Positions 10,047 to 19,087 of a DNA stretch of 64,000 bases are shown here, in pieces. The stretch is from G020348185 sp964525045 (GTDB taxonomy: Bacteria > Nitrospirota > Nitrospiria > Nitrospirales > UBA8639). A program made the position numbers and the translations under genes. The notes below the pieces were generated by a model. It made no database searches. It worked only from the letters and a program-made list of their open reading frames with translations, and was not told the DNA's origin. The DNA is taken from positions 62,001 to 126,000 of the forward strand of contig CAZGFD010000011.1 of assembly GCA_964525045.1 (NCBI GenBank), in the 5' to 3' direction. Numbering within the stretch: the stretch's first letter is position 1; the number at the start of each line of letters is the position of its first letter.

Positions 10047-10487
10047 ATGAAAATTTGCATTGTATCTTCTGTGGGTGGGCACTTAACCGAAGCCCGTGCT
10101 TTTAAATCCGTCTACTCAAAATATGACCATTTTTATGTGTTGAATGACCAGATCCTCCTTCCGAAAGATATGGAGGGGAAAACATATTTTATTTTTCATT
10201 CTGAACGCGACTGGCGGCTTCTCTTAAATATATGGGAAGCTTGGTGCATTTTAAAAAAAGAAAAACCTCAGTTGATATTAAGTACGGGGGCTGGACCGGC
10301 AGTTCCCTTTGCCTTAGTTGGAAAGGTTTTTCGTATTCCTAACATTTTTATCGAGCATTCAAATCAAGTCACAACACCATCTTTGGCAGGTCGAATCATG
10401 TATTATTTATCGGATAAATTTTTTTACCAGTGGGAATCACTTGAAAAGTACTTCCCGAAAGCAACTTTCGGAGGGAGCTTGTTTTGA
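10047..10487 (+). CDS. Alg14-like/PssD-type glycosyltransferase subunit
   Basis: A 146-residue protein matching the Alg14/PssD/Cps14F half of a split GT-B glycosyltransferase. It has KICIVSSVGGHLTEA at the N-terminus, STGAGPAVPFALVGKV in the middle and FIEHSNQVTTPSLAGR near the end. This subunit usually anchors the enzyme at the membrane and binds the acceptor. The frame opens at a TTG at 9969, but I chose the ATG at 10047 because the Rossmann strand starts immediately there, as in the family. It overlaps the partner gene by four bases (TTGA), the typical coupling for a two-subunit enzyme. Confidence 0.85.
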   Translation: MKICIVSSVGGHLTEARAFKSVYSKYDHFYVLNDQILLPKDMEGKTYFIFHSERDWRLLLNIWEAWCILKKEKPQLILSTGAGPAVPFALVGKVFRIPNIFIEHSNQVTTPSLAGRIMYYLSDKFFYQWESLEKYFPKATFGGSLF

Positions 10488-10984
10488 TTTTTGTGACCAT
10501 TGGAAACCCAAACCAGCCCTTTCTCCGTTTGTTAAAAGCAATTGATCAGTACGCTGGTTATAATGTGGGACAAAAAAGGGAGGAAATTCTTATCCAGAGT
10601 GGAAATAACCCAGATTTCCATCCTGACCATTGTCAGCATATACCGTTTGTTTCCATGGAGGAATTCGACCAGTATATGAAAAAGGCCGACCTAATCATAT
10701 GCCATGGTGGTTGTGGGAGTATTTCTCATGCGCTTCGCATGGGGAAGGTTCCGATTGTCGTGCCTCGTCGGAAAAAGTATGGGGAACATATAAATGATCA
10801 CCAAATGCAATTAACCCAAGCGTTGGCAAATCAAGGGCGTGTAATTCCCCTTTATGAGATCGAAGCCTTATCAAGAGCAATCTCGAAGGCGCGTCAGCAG
10901 CAAACGAGACCCTTCTCTCACCAATCTCCACGAATTCTGAAACTCGTATCTAGCGCTATCGAAGAACTCGTCCCCCGATCATGA
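10484..10984 (+). CDS. Alg13-like/PssE-type catalytic glycosyltransferase subunit
   Basis: A 166-residue protein equivalent to the C-terminal (nucleotide-sugar-binding) half of a GT28 enzyme. It starts with IFVTIGNPNQPF, which replaces the usual VTVGT-x-x-F. It has ADLIICHGGCGSISHAL, the conserved HGG/G loop, and PIVVPRRKKYGEHINDHQ, the donor phosphate site. With the Alg14-like neighbour it should form one active transferase at the membrane. The start is TTG at 10484, supported by GAGGGAG about 7 bases upstream and a four-base overlap with the previous stop. The next gene also overlaps by four bases, so the unit is translationally coupled. Confidence 0.87.
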   Translation: MIFVTIGNPNQPFLRLLKAIDQYAGYNVGQKREEILIQSGNNPDFHPDHCQHIPFVSMEEFDQYMKKADLIICHGGCGSISHALRMGKVPIVVPRRKKYGEHINDHQMQLTQALANQGRVIPLYEIEALSRAISKARQQQTRPFSHQSPRILKLVSSAIEELVPRS

Positions 10985-12741
10985 TCATTCTAGGACTCAA
11001 TGCCTATCATGGTGATTCCGCGGCCTGCTTGGTGGTGGATGGAAAACTTGTTGCCGCTACGGAGGAAGAGCGGTTTCGCCGAATTAAGCATTGGGCAGGA
11101 ATGCCAGTGGAGGCTATTCGGTATTGTCTAAACGAAGGCCATGTAAGGCTCGATGAGATTGATCATATCGCGATAAACCGAAATCCTCACGCCAATATTT
11201 TGAAAAAAGCCTTATTTATTTTTTCAAACCGACCGGGGTTGTCGGCTATTCGCGATCGGTTTAAAAATGCCTCAACCATTCAAAACCTTCAAAATGTCCT
11301 GGCCGACCAGTTTGATATTGAGCCGGATCGTATCGCGGCCAGAATTCATCATATTGAACATCATCGCGCCCATCTGGCCTCGACGTTTTATGTGTCTCCC
11401 TTTGACACGGCGGCGGTGGCGTCGGTTGATGGGTTTGGGGATTTTGTTAGTACCATGATTGGTCACGGTGAAGGCACAAAGATCCAAGCCCTTGACCGGA
11501 TCACGTTCCCTCACTCTCTAGGGTTATTCTATTTGGCCCTGACCCAATATCTCGGGTTTCACACCTATGGTGATGAATATAAAACCATGGGATTAGCCGC
11601 CTACGGAGAACCGGAATACCTTGATGCGTTCCGACGTGTGATTCATCTTCTTCCTCAGGGTCGATTGGCTTTGAATCTTGATTACTTTCTGCACCATTCA
11701 GAAGGGGTGGCCATGACGTGGGATGGTGGGGCACCCCATATAGGACGGATTTATTCGGATGATCTTGTGAAACTCCTTGGCGATCCTCGTGTCTCCGGTG
11801 AGGCTATCACTCAACGTCATAAGAATCTGGCCGCGTCACTGCAGGCTGTTTATGAGGAAGCCTTTCATCATGTTCTCACTTATTTGGCTGAACGAACAGG
11901 TGCACGGTCGTTATGTCTAGCAGGCGGGTGTGCTCTCAACAGTGTGGCAAATGGAAAGATAGTTAAAAGAACCCCATTTGAACGTGTGTATATTCCTCCG
12001 GCCTCGGCGGATGATGGCGGTGCAGTGGGCGCTGCCTTTTCTGTTTGGCATGAGGTGCTTGGTCATCAACGGGACTTTATCATGGATCGAGCTGATTGGG
12101 GCCCTGAATTTCATTCAGGTGGCCTTGAAAAGGCCCTGTATGACAAGGAAACCGAGCTGTCCGACAAAGGTTGCCGGGTTCATCTTGTTGAAGACGAAGA
12201 AAAGCGGTGCCGTTGGACTGCGGAACGATTGGCAGACGGAAAAATTGTTGGTTTGTTCCAAGGACGAATGGAATGGGGGGCTCGAGCGTTGGGGCAGCGA
12301 AGTATTCTCGCCGACCCACGACGTCCCGAGATGAAAAATGTGTTAAACGCTCGAATCAAACATAGGGAACCTTTTCGTCCCTTTGCCCCTTCGATAATAG
12401 AGGAAGCTACGTCAGAATATTTCGAACAATCCGAACCCTCTCCTTTCATGACGATGACCTATCGAGTCCGATCTGAAAAACAAAAATTGATCCCTGCCTC
12501 AACCCATGTGGATGGGACAGGTCGCCTTCAAACAGTGAATCGAGTGCAACAACCATTATTTTGGCAGCTCATTAAGGAGTTTGAGCGTCTGACCACAATC
12601 CCGGTTTTACTCAATACCTCTTTTAATGAAAATGAGCCCATCGTGTGTGTTCCCCAGCAAGCCCTAGAGTGTTTCCTCCGTACCGGTATGGATGTGTTGA
12701 TTATGGGGCCTTATGTCATTGAACGTGCGGGCCAAGCATGA
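10981..12741 (+). CDS. Carbamoyltransferase, NodU/CmcH family
   Basis: A 586-residue enzyme that transfers a carbamoyl group from carbamoyl phosphate (via carbamoyl-adenylate) to a hydroxyl, as NodU does on Nod-factor sugars. The N-terminal actin-like fold starts LGLNAYHGDSAACLV with EEERF, HHRAHLAS and the nucleotide loop VDGFGDF. LAGGCALNSVANGKI closes that domain. The C-terminal domain has EWGARALGQRSILADPR and HREPFRPFAPSI, both hallmarks of the family. The length is normal. The ATG overlaps the Alg13-like gene by four bases and the stop overlaps the next GT4 by four bases. In this setting it most likely carbamoylates a sugar of the surface glycan. It is soluble. Confidence 0.92.
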   Translation: MIILGLNAYHGDSAACLVVDGKLVAATEEERFRRIKHWAGMPVEAIRYCLNEGHVRLDEIDHIAINRNPHANILKKALFIFSNRPGLSAIRDRFKNASTIQNLQNVLADQFDIEPDRIAARIHHIEHHRAHLASTFYVSPFDTAAVASVDGFGDFVSTMIGHGEGTKIQALDRITFPHSLGLFYLALTQYLGFHTYGDEYKTMGLAAYGEPEYLDAFRRVIHLLPQGRLALNLDYFLHHSEGVAMTWDGGAPHIGRIYSDDLVKLLGDPRVSGEAITQRHKNLAASLQAVYEEAFHHVLTYLAERTGARSLCLAGGCALNSVANGKIVKRTPFERVYIPPASADDGGAVGAAFSVWHEVLGHQRDFIMDRADWGPEFHSGGLEKALYDKETELSDKGCRVHLVEDEEKRCRWTAERLADGKIVGLFQGRMEWGARALGQRSILADPRRPEMKNVLNARIKHREPFRPFAPSIIEEATSEYFEQSEPSPFMTMTYRVRSEKQKLIPASTHVDGTGRLQTVNRVQQPLFWQLIKEFERLTTIPVLLNTSFNENEPIVCVPQQALECFLRTGMDVLIMGPYVIERAGQA

Positions 12742-13949
12742 ATCGTTCCTTAAATGTCATAGTTCTTAACCGTTGCTTTCCCCCTGAAATTGGTGCCACC
12801 GGGAAGATGGCCAGGGATTTAGGTCGCATTCTGGCCCAAGAGCATTCCACGACGTTCTTGGTGGGCCGCCCGGTTCAAACTGGTCAACCTCAACCTTACT
12901 CCCTTTTACAGCGAACATACCACGATGGTTTTACTGTCGAACGTCTTGGAAGCACGGTTTTTCCCCATCGTCGTATGACCGGTCGTGTATGGAATTATCT
13001 CTCGTATCTTCTATTGGCCTTGTTTCGGTGTCTTACCTTCCGACCAAAGCCGGATGTGGTCATTGCCATGACCGATCCGCCGTTGGCCTGTGTCATCGGT
13101 CTGCTCACTGCCCTATTTAGAAAGTGTAAGTTCGTCTATAACATTCAGGACCTTCATCCTGATATGGCGTTGGCGGCTGGGTTAGTGAGACCCGGATGGG
13201 TAGTTGCGGTATGGGAGCGATTGCATCAGTGGGCCTTACGCCGAGGGGATTTAATTGTGGTTCCTGGTGAAGATATGAAAGAGCGTCTGTTGTCCAAAGG
13301 AGTACGTTTCGAGTCAATCGCAGTAGTGCGAAATGGTTCAGAACCTATTGACCCCCTCTCGCAACCTGAACACCCAGTTGTCAAAGAGATACGCCGGAAT
13401 TTCCCTTTCGTGTTAATTCACGCCGGTAATTTAGGATTTGCCGGTTCCTGGGAAACGATCTTGAATGCTGCAAGGCTTTTGACTGGCGAAAATATTGGGA
13501 TTGTGTTTGTCGGAGATGGTGTCCTGCGTTCTCAATTGGAATCTCTTTCCAAAAATTTGGCACATGTTCGGTTTTTAAACTATTTACCCCAAGAAGACCT
13601 CCCATATGTTTTGGGAGCCGGAGATCTACATGTGGTGACTCTCAAGCGGGGCTTAGAAGGGCTTGTGGTCCCAAGTAAAATGTATCCTATTCTGATGAGT
13701 GGTCGACCTATTCTTGCCATCACCCCTGAGTGTAGCGATGTCAGTAGGCTAGTGAGAGAGTCTCAGTGTGGGCTTGTTGCTGATCCTGATAACGCTGCAT
13801 CGATTGCCAAAAGTGTGTTATTTGCAAGAGACCATCCTGAGGAGGTCAAAAAAATGGCAACCAGGGCAAGAGAGTTTGGAATAGGGTTTAGTAGAAATGA
13901 TTTGGCTAAAGAGTTTGTTCATGCCATTGAAAAGGTGGTTATGGCCTGA
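12738..13949 (+). CDS. GT4-family glycosyltransferase, WbuB-like
   Basis: A 403-residue GT-B glycosyltransferase. Features typical of the WbuB-like subgroup are the opening NRCFPPEIGATGKMARDLG, the segment DVVIAMTDPPLA, YNIQDLHPDMALAAGL, and the C-terminal LEGLVVPSKMYPILMSGRPILA in place of the commoner EGFG motif. WbuB transfers an amino-deoxy sugar in E. coli O26; the donor here is unknown. The ATG overlaps the carbamoyltransferase stop by four bases, making a four-gene coupled unit (Alg14-like, Alg13-like, carbamoyltransferase, GT4). This suggests the carbamoylated sugar and these transferases belong to one glycan. Confidence 0.87.
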   Translation: MNRSLNVIVLNRCFPPEIGATGKMARDLGRILAQEHSTTFLVGRPVQTGQPQPYSLLQRTYHDGFTVERLGSTVFPHRRMTGRVWNYLSYLLLALFRCLTFRPKPDVVIAMTDPPLACVIGLLTALFRKCKFVYNIQDLHPDMALAAGLVRPGWVVAVWERLHQWALRRGDLIVVPGEDMKERLLSKGVRFESIAVVRNGSEPIDPLSQPEHPVVKEIRRNFPFVLIHAGNLGFAGSWETILNAARLLTGENIGIVFVGDGVLRSQLESLSKNLAHVRFLNYLPQEDLPYVLGAGDLHVVTLKRGLEGLVVPSKMYPILMSGRPILAITPECSDVSRLVRESQCGLVADPDNAASIAKSVLFARDHPEEVKKMATRAREFGIGFSRNDLAKEFVHAIEKVVMA

Positions 13950-14031
13950 ACCCTATGTTGTGGTGTATTGGGTTCGATTAACATAAGATTTTGTTTTTCT
14001 AAATTCTGAACCATTTTCCCGGGGTAGCTAA

Positions 14032-16008
14032 TTGGAAGTTGTCGGTATAATTCTTTTCATCGTTGCTGCTGTGACATCCCTCCTGGTGACTCCTTTTGTA
14101 GTACAACTGGCTGCCTCACTCAATTTTTTTGATCACCCTGAGACCAGGAAAATTCATTCAAACCCTACACCCAAATTAGGGGGAATGAGTCTCCTCTGTT
14201 CAGTTGGCATCACCTGTGTGGTGGCCATGGTCCTTGTTCATTACCAGTACCTGGCGGTGCCCTTGCATGAATCAGTTTGGATTCCTCTGCTGATAGGCGC
14301 GGTGATCGTATTTTTTGTGGGGCTATGGGATGACCTGAGACCCCTTTCCATCAGTGTGAAGTTTGGGTTTCAGTCGGTTGCGGCCCTCCTGGCAATTGCG
14401 TGGGGGATTCGATTTGATCGCGTCTCGTTTTTAGGCGAGACTGGATTGGATCTTGGTGTGTTTGCTTATCTATTCACTTTTTTGTGGATTATCGGGATTA
14501 CCAATGCGTTTAACTTAATTGATGGGCTTGATGGATTGTCGGCCGGATTGGCGAGTATTGCCGCCGGGACCAGTGCGGTAGTATTTATCATGCGTGGAAA
14601 TGATGGAGAGGCCCTACTGTTGCTTATTGTCCTTGGGGCTCTAATTGGATTCCTGAGATATAATTTTTATCCTGCAAAGATTTTTCTCGGGGATTCGGGG
14701 AGCTTAGTGATTGGGTATATTCTCGCGCTCACCGCCATCACCGGATCCCAAAAAGGCGTGACCGCTTTAGCTATCGCGTTTCCTCTGCTTGTTTTCGGTC
14801 TCCCCATTGCGGACACATTACTTTCCATGGTTCGTCGCTACCTCAGAGGCCTTCAGATGACAGAACCGTCCAAAGGTCGAATCAAACACAAGTTCCTCCT
14901 TTTGAAACGGATGTTTGAGCCAGACCGGGAACATATTCACCATCGACTGTTGGCCGTTGGATTTTCGCATCGAGGGGCGGTCTTACTATTGTATGGTCTG
15001 GGATTGGTCCTGTCCCTTTTGGCTTTTCTCACTGTCATAGCCAATGGGAAAAATGCTGGTCTGATTCTCGTCCTGGTTGCGTTGGCCTCCTATGTTGGTA
15101 TCTCGAAACTTGGGTATCGGGAACTTCGCGTACTCCAGGCCGAACCCTTTCTTCGAATTGATGCAAGAGCCGGCTTACAAAAAGGGTTTTTCCTTTCGTT
15201 CGTCGATTTCTTGTTAATCACACTTTCGTATTGGACCGCCTTTCTCTTGAAATACGAGTTCACCTGGAGTGCCGACCTGATTTCCTGGTATCAGACCGGG
15301 TTCCTTATGACATTAGCCATTCAATTCGGGGTCTTTTTCCTCTTGGGTTTACACAAGGGAATTTGGCCCGTCCTCAGCACCGGAGATCTTTTCCGTGTGG
15401 TCTCGGCTGTGGGTATTGGTACGGTTCTCTCCTTTATCCTGACCACGTTTCATGAATACCCCCGGGGAATTATTGGGTTTTTTGCAGTTGATTTTCTTCT
15501 CCTGACTGGCTTCACCATTATTTCAAGGAGTACGGATCGGATTTTGGATTATCTCAAGACCGGCCAATATCACTCTGGACGTAAGTTAATAATTTACGGA
15601 GCTGGAAAAGGAGGACAACTCGTCTTAAGGGAAATCATTGAAAATCAAAAGTTAGGCCTTCGCCCTCTTGGATTTGTAGATGATGATCCGGATTTACGAG
15701 GGTATATGGTGAATCGGTTGCCGGTCCTCGGTAGCGGCGAAGAATTGGACCGGATCTTGATCCAACATCCTGAAGCCCTTCTCGTTCTCGCTTCACCAAG
15801 AATTGACCCGTTCCGAATTAAAAAGGCTCTGGCGGTGTGTCAATTGCACGGAGTCCCTCTCTATCGATTTGAATTACATATAACCCCAGTTGATCCAGTC
15901 CTCTCCGAATTCAACCATGAGGCTCATTCCGTCGAGGAGCCTGGGTTTCAGGAAAAGCCTCACCCTTCCGTAGGGAGGCAGAGGGGAAAGGAACCTGTCT
16001 ACGACTAA
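14032..16008 (+). CDS. WecA/TagO-type polyprenyl-phosphate sugar-1-phosphate transferase fused to CapD-like N-terminal half
   Basis: A 658-residue two-part membrane protein. Residues 1 to about 340 are a complete UndP sugar-1-phosphate transferase: HPETRKIHSNPTPKLGG, GLWDDLRPLS, NAFNLIDGLDGLSAG, FYPAKIFLGDSGSL and HIHHRLL. It should start lipid-linked glycan synthesis at the cytoplasmic face. Residues about 380-500 add four hydrophobic helices. Residues 515-640 are a Rossmann domain (LIIYGAGKGGQLVLREI, LGFVDDDP) like the N-terminal half of CapD/WbpM. The catalytic SDR half of CapD (the YxxxK domain) is absent. The start is TTG at 14032 with GGGG about 7 bases upstream. A second protein with the same architecture is at 20062. 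The role of the added half is unknown. Confidence 0.88.
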   Translation: MEVVGIILFIVAAVTSLLVTPFVVQLAASLNFFDHPETRKIHSNPTPKLGGMSLLCSVGITCVVAMVLVHYQYLAVPLHESVWIPLLIGAVIVFFVGLWDDLRPLSISVKFGFQSVAALLAIAWGIRFDRVSFLGETGLDLGVFAYLFTFLWIIGITNAFNLIDGLDGLSAGLASIAAGTSAVVFIMRGNDGEALLLLIVLGALIGFLRYNFYPAKIFLGDSGSLVIGYILALTAITGSQKGVTALAIAFPLLVFGLPIADTLLSMVRRYLRGLQMTEPSKGRIKHKFLLLKRMFEPDREHIHHRLLAVGFSHRGAVLLLYGLGLVLSLLAFLTVIANGKNAGLILVLVALASYVGISKLGYRELRVLQAEPFLRIDARAGLQKGFFLSFVDFLLITLSYWTAFLLKYEFTWSADLISWYQTGFLMTLAIQFGVFFLLGLHKGIWPVLSTGDLFRVVSAVGIGTVLSFILTTFHEYPRGIIGFFAVDFLLLTGFTIISRSTDRILDYLKTGQYHSGRKLIIYGAGKGGQLVLREIIENQKLGLRPLGFVDDDPDLRGYMVNRLPVLGSGEELDRILIQHPEALLVLASPRIDPFRIKKALAVCQLHGVPLYRFELHITPVDPVLSEFNHEAHSVEEPGFQEKPHPSVGRQRGKEPVYD

Positions 16009-16147
16009 TCCGGGTCCTGGTCAGAATGAAAGGACATTGAAATGTTGTATTTCTGCCCTTTTGTCTCTTGAAGGTTTTTATAAAATCCGGTAGGCTGCCA
16101 CAAGCTTTCCAACCCCTCACCAACCTTCCTTATCCAACATTTGAATT

Positions 16148-17359
16148 TTGGCTTACCTCGATAAAGTTCTGCAGTACGGCATCATCATAGTTGCTTTCAG
16201 TCTCCCCTTTGTCCGACTGACTCATTTCACTGAATATCTTTTTTTGAGTTTGCTGATTCTATGGCTGGGGAAAAAATTGTTCATGGAATCGCTGGCTATT
16301 TCAAGAACCGCGTTAGACGTTCCCATTCTCGTCTTCCTTGGCTGGGTATTGGTGACTGTCCCCTTTGCGACGGATTGGTCGTATAGCCTTGAAGAATGGC
16401 AAAAAACTATCCCGCGTTTTCTCATATTTTGGTTCGTCGTGAATGTCGTTAGAACAGAGCAGGATATCCGATCAATCCTTCATTCGTTTTCCTTTGGCCT
16501 TGTTTTGCTGGCAATTTTGGAATCTGTCTATTTTTTTGTGGAAGGGGGAGATGCCTTTTCGATGAAAATTCGGGCTGGAGGATTAAGCGGAAGCAGTCAA
16601 TGGCTCAGTTGCTTCTTGGTCATTGGGATTCCAGTCCTCTGGCTTGGGCTCTTTTGTGATACGAGGCTGTGGGTCCGGCGCCTGTACCTTTCAGCCTTAG
16701 GGATGTCAGGGATTGCTCTTTTTTTGGTTCATACTCGAGCTGCGTGGCTAGCTGTTATGACTCAGGGATTTTTCTATATGGTTTTAAGATTGACAAGAAG
16801 TTGGATCATTTCAGGATTGGTTGTGTTCTTCAGCGTCGGCCTGTTGATTGTATTCCTTGCAATTCCCGGCCAACATCTTGAGTTGATCTCCAGTAGTAAA
16901 TTTACGAGTCCCCGTAGCATGCTCCTTCGATTTAATACATGGGACCTCGCTACCGAAGATATTCGCGAACAACCCCTGACGGGAATTGGGTATGGCAAGC
17001 ACAGTTTTTACTTGAAGCACCCGAATCTGGAAAAAAGTTACCATGCCCATATTCATAACTCTTTTCTTTCGAGCATGGTGCAAGTTGGAGTCCCGGGGTT
17101 TCTTGTCCTAGCCTGGATTTTCTGGGTCGTCCTACGCAAATCCTCTGAATGGAGTCAAAGGTTTTCCGAACATTATTTTGGAAAACTGGCCTTCGCAGTA
17201 TTTTTCATGACTGTCGGTCTTATTGTCAGACTCATATTCGACGATATGCTTATTGGGAACGTGGTTTACTTATTCATGCTCCTTCTCGGGGTTTGCTTTA
17301 GTCTTGGTGGGCAATTAGAGGCAAGGGCAAAGACGAAACCTTTGGCGGAGGGAAGCTAG
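16148..17359 (+). CDS. O-antigen ligase family membrane protein (WaaL/Wzy_C type)
   Basis: A 403-residue polytopic membrane protein paralogous to those at 2215 and 47524; they share LDVPILVFLGWVLVTVPFA and the Trp-rich helix that follows. The Wzy_C core reads GIGYGKHSFYL, then HAHIHNSFLSSMVQVGVPG, with the His-x-x-His-Asn loop. It is either an O-antigen ligase or a polymerase acting at the periplasmic face. The start is TTG at 16148 and no strong ribosome-binding site is visible. It lies 140 bases after the phosphotransferase fusion gene, probably in the same transcription unit. A candidate terminator follows about 60 bases after its stop. Confidence 0.85.
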   Translation: MAYLDKVLQYGIIIVAFSLPFVRLTHFTEYLFLSLLILWLGKKLFMESLAISRTALDVPILVFLGWVLVTVPFATDWSYSLEEWQKTIPRFLIFWFVVNVVRTEQDIRSILHSFSFGLVLLAILESVYFFVEGGDAFSMKIRAGGLSGSSQWLSCFLVIGIPVLWLGLFCDTRLWVRRLYLSALGMSGIALFLVHTRAAWLAVMTQGFFYMVLRLTRSWIISGLVVFFSVGLLIVFLAIPGQHLELISSSKFTSPRSMLLRFNTWDLATEDIREQPLTGIGYGKHSFYLKHPNLEKSYHAHIHNSFLSSMVQVGVPGFLVLAWIFWVVLRKSSEWSQRFSEHYFGKLAFAVFFMTVGLIVRLIFDDMLIGNVVYLFMLLLGVCFSLGGQLEARAKTKPLAEGS

Positions 17360-17422
17360 CGTCAGTTTCTAAACAGGGATCTTGACAGGGGTTATGGCCG
17401 AAGGTACGATCCTCTACTCAAC

Positions 17423-17464
17423 AGGCTAAAAGGGTCCCAAGTACCTATAATAATTAGCCTTTTT
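17423..17464 (+). terminator. Possible intrinsic terminator
   Basis: A 7-bp inverted repeat (AGGCTAA / TTAGCCT) with a 24-base loop is followed directly by TTTT. It lies in the non-coding stretch after the ligase-family gene. The long loop lowers confidence. Confidence 0.3.
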
Positions 17465-17820
17465 GTCTCTTGCCTGCCAGAACTAAATTAAGAATATCTT
17501 TTGCCTTTCCATTAAGAGAGAAATGGTTGACGAAGTCTTTACCCCTTTCATGTTGAATTCTTAATATTCTTTCGAGGTGAGGGTGGAATTTTCCTTTGAT
17601 TGATGAAGGATGCCCCTTACGATGTCATTGCATTTCTCTTATTCATTCCTCTCAATTTAGGGAAACGGCCTTTACCATGACGATACAGATCGTTGGTGGG
17701 GTCTTGGTTCGGTCGTTTCGGAGAGCGCCAGGTATCGTCATCATCAGTTATTCGAAACCACCTAGTTTTTGATGCGGTAGACGGGCTCAGTCAAATATTA
17801 ATCATTCAGGATGATGGGCC
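17465..17820. other. Intergenic region, no recognisable gene
   Basis: About 355 bases upstream of the GT4 gene at 17821. There are no plausible coding frames. It likely contains the promoter for the 17821-21927 unit, but no convincing elements stand out. Confidence 0.45.
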
Positions 17821-18954
17821 ATGGACAAATTAAAACCCACTAAAGTCATCCTTGTCTCCCGATGCGCCTGGACGCTGTTTAACTTTCGAGCTGGTTTAAT
17901 AAGGTCGTTGCTAAAAAGGGGGGATGTCGTTCTCGGGGGTGGGGCAGGGGGTGACGGGTTTGAGGAAAGACTCAAACATTTAGGAATCGCATTCGTTCCA
18001 TTGCCTGTCAGTCGACGGCCAATTAATCCCTGGTCTGATTGGGTACTTCTTTGGACCCTTTTTCGGTGGTATCGCCGCGAACGTCCGGATGTCGTCCATC
18101 ATTTTACGATCAGGCCCGTTGTGTATGGAAGTGTGGCGGCATGGTTAGCTGGTGTCCCTAGAATCGTAAATTCCATTACCGGGCTGGGAACAGTGTTTGG
18201 AGATTGCCAGAGGTGGTGGCTTCGGGCAATGGTTAAAAGGCAATATAAGCTTGCCTTAAGCATTTCTCACATGACCTTGTTCCAAAATGAGGACGATTAC
18301 CGGCATTTTCTTGCCAGAGGTCTCATCAAGTCGGAGAAAGCTAAAGTGGTGTCTGGTTCAGGAGTAAATTGCGAGCTGTTCCAACCACAGGTTCCTTCCG
18401 AGCACTCCACAAACGGATCCGTAACATTTTTATTGTCAGCTCGCTTGCTTTGGGAGAAGGGGATTGCCGATTTTGTTCAGGCTGCCCGATTGGTTCAACA
18501 GGCGTATCCGACTACAGAATTTCAACTTTTGGGAAGGCGAGATGAGCGGAACCCCAATGTGGTCCCTCAGGAGGTTCTTGATCAGTGGAAAGACGAGAAC
18601 ATTATTACATGGCTGGGAGAAGTATTAGATGTTCGCCCTATCGTGGCGAAGGCCGATGTGGTTGTTCTTCCCACGTATTACCGAGAAGGAGTGCCGCGCG
18701 TGCTTTTGGAAGCTTCAGCGATGGGAAAACCGATCATCGCCACTGATACCGTGGGTTGCCGAGATGTGGTCGAGCGTGAAAAAAGTGGAATTTTGGTTCC
18801 GGTCAAAAATCCCCAGGCTTTGGCCTCTGCCATGATTCGTATGATTGAGGACCCAGGGCTGAGGTCAAGTATGGGAAATGCCGGGCGAGAAAGAGTGGTC
18901 AAAAAGTTTAATGAACAATCGGTCATTGATGATATTCTTGAATGCTATGATTAA
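17821..18954 (+). CDS. GT4-family glycosyltransferase, PglA/CapM-like
   Basis: A 377-residue GT-B glycosyltransferase resembling the CapM/PglA subgroup. That subgroup often adds the second sugar after a WecA- or PglC-type initiating sugar. Features are SRCAWTLFNFRAGLIRSL at the N-terminus, HHFTIRPVVYGSVAAW and ITGLGTVF in the acceptor domain, and LLSARLLWEKGIADFV in the donor domain. The active-site segment YYREGVPRVLLEASAMGKPIIATD carries the E-x7-E motif. It starts at ATG 17821. It is followed by an SDR gene and a WecA-type fusion, which fits a second-sugar transferase, although the exact sugars are unknown. Confidence 0.88.
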   Translation: MDKLKPTKVILVSRCAWTLFNFRAGLIRSLLKRGDVVLGGGAGGDGFEERLKHLGIAFVPLPVSRRPINPWSDWVLLWTLFRWYRRERPDVVHHFTIRPVVYGSVAAWLAGVPRIVNSITGLGTVFGDCQRWWLRAMVKRQYKLALSISHMTLFQNEDDYRHFLARGLIKSEKAKVVSGSGVNCELFQPQVPSEHSTNGSVTFLLSARLLWEKGIADFVQAARLVQQAYPTTEFQLLGRRDERNPNVVPQEVLDQWKDENIITWLGEVLDVRPIVAKADVVVLPTYYREGVPRVLLEASAMGKPIIATDTVGCRDVVEREKSGILVPVKNPQALASAMIRMIEDPGLRSSMGNAGRERVVKKFNEQSVIDDILECYD

Positions 18955-19087
18955 AGTTTAGAGTTTGGAGTCTTTTTCGGATTGGGATAAACGGACGCTC
19001 AATCAAAGGCATTCGGTGACAGGGCCCCTGGGCCGCACAACCGGATCACTTTTTTCCCCCTCAAACCATCATAGGGTAAGGAACGCT

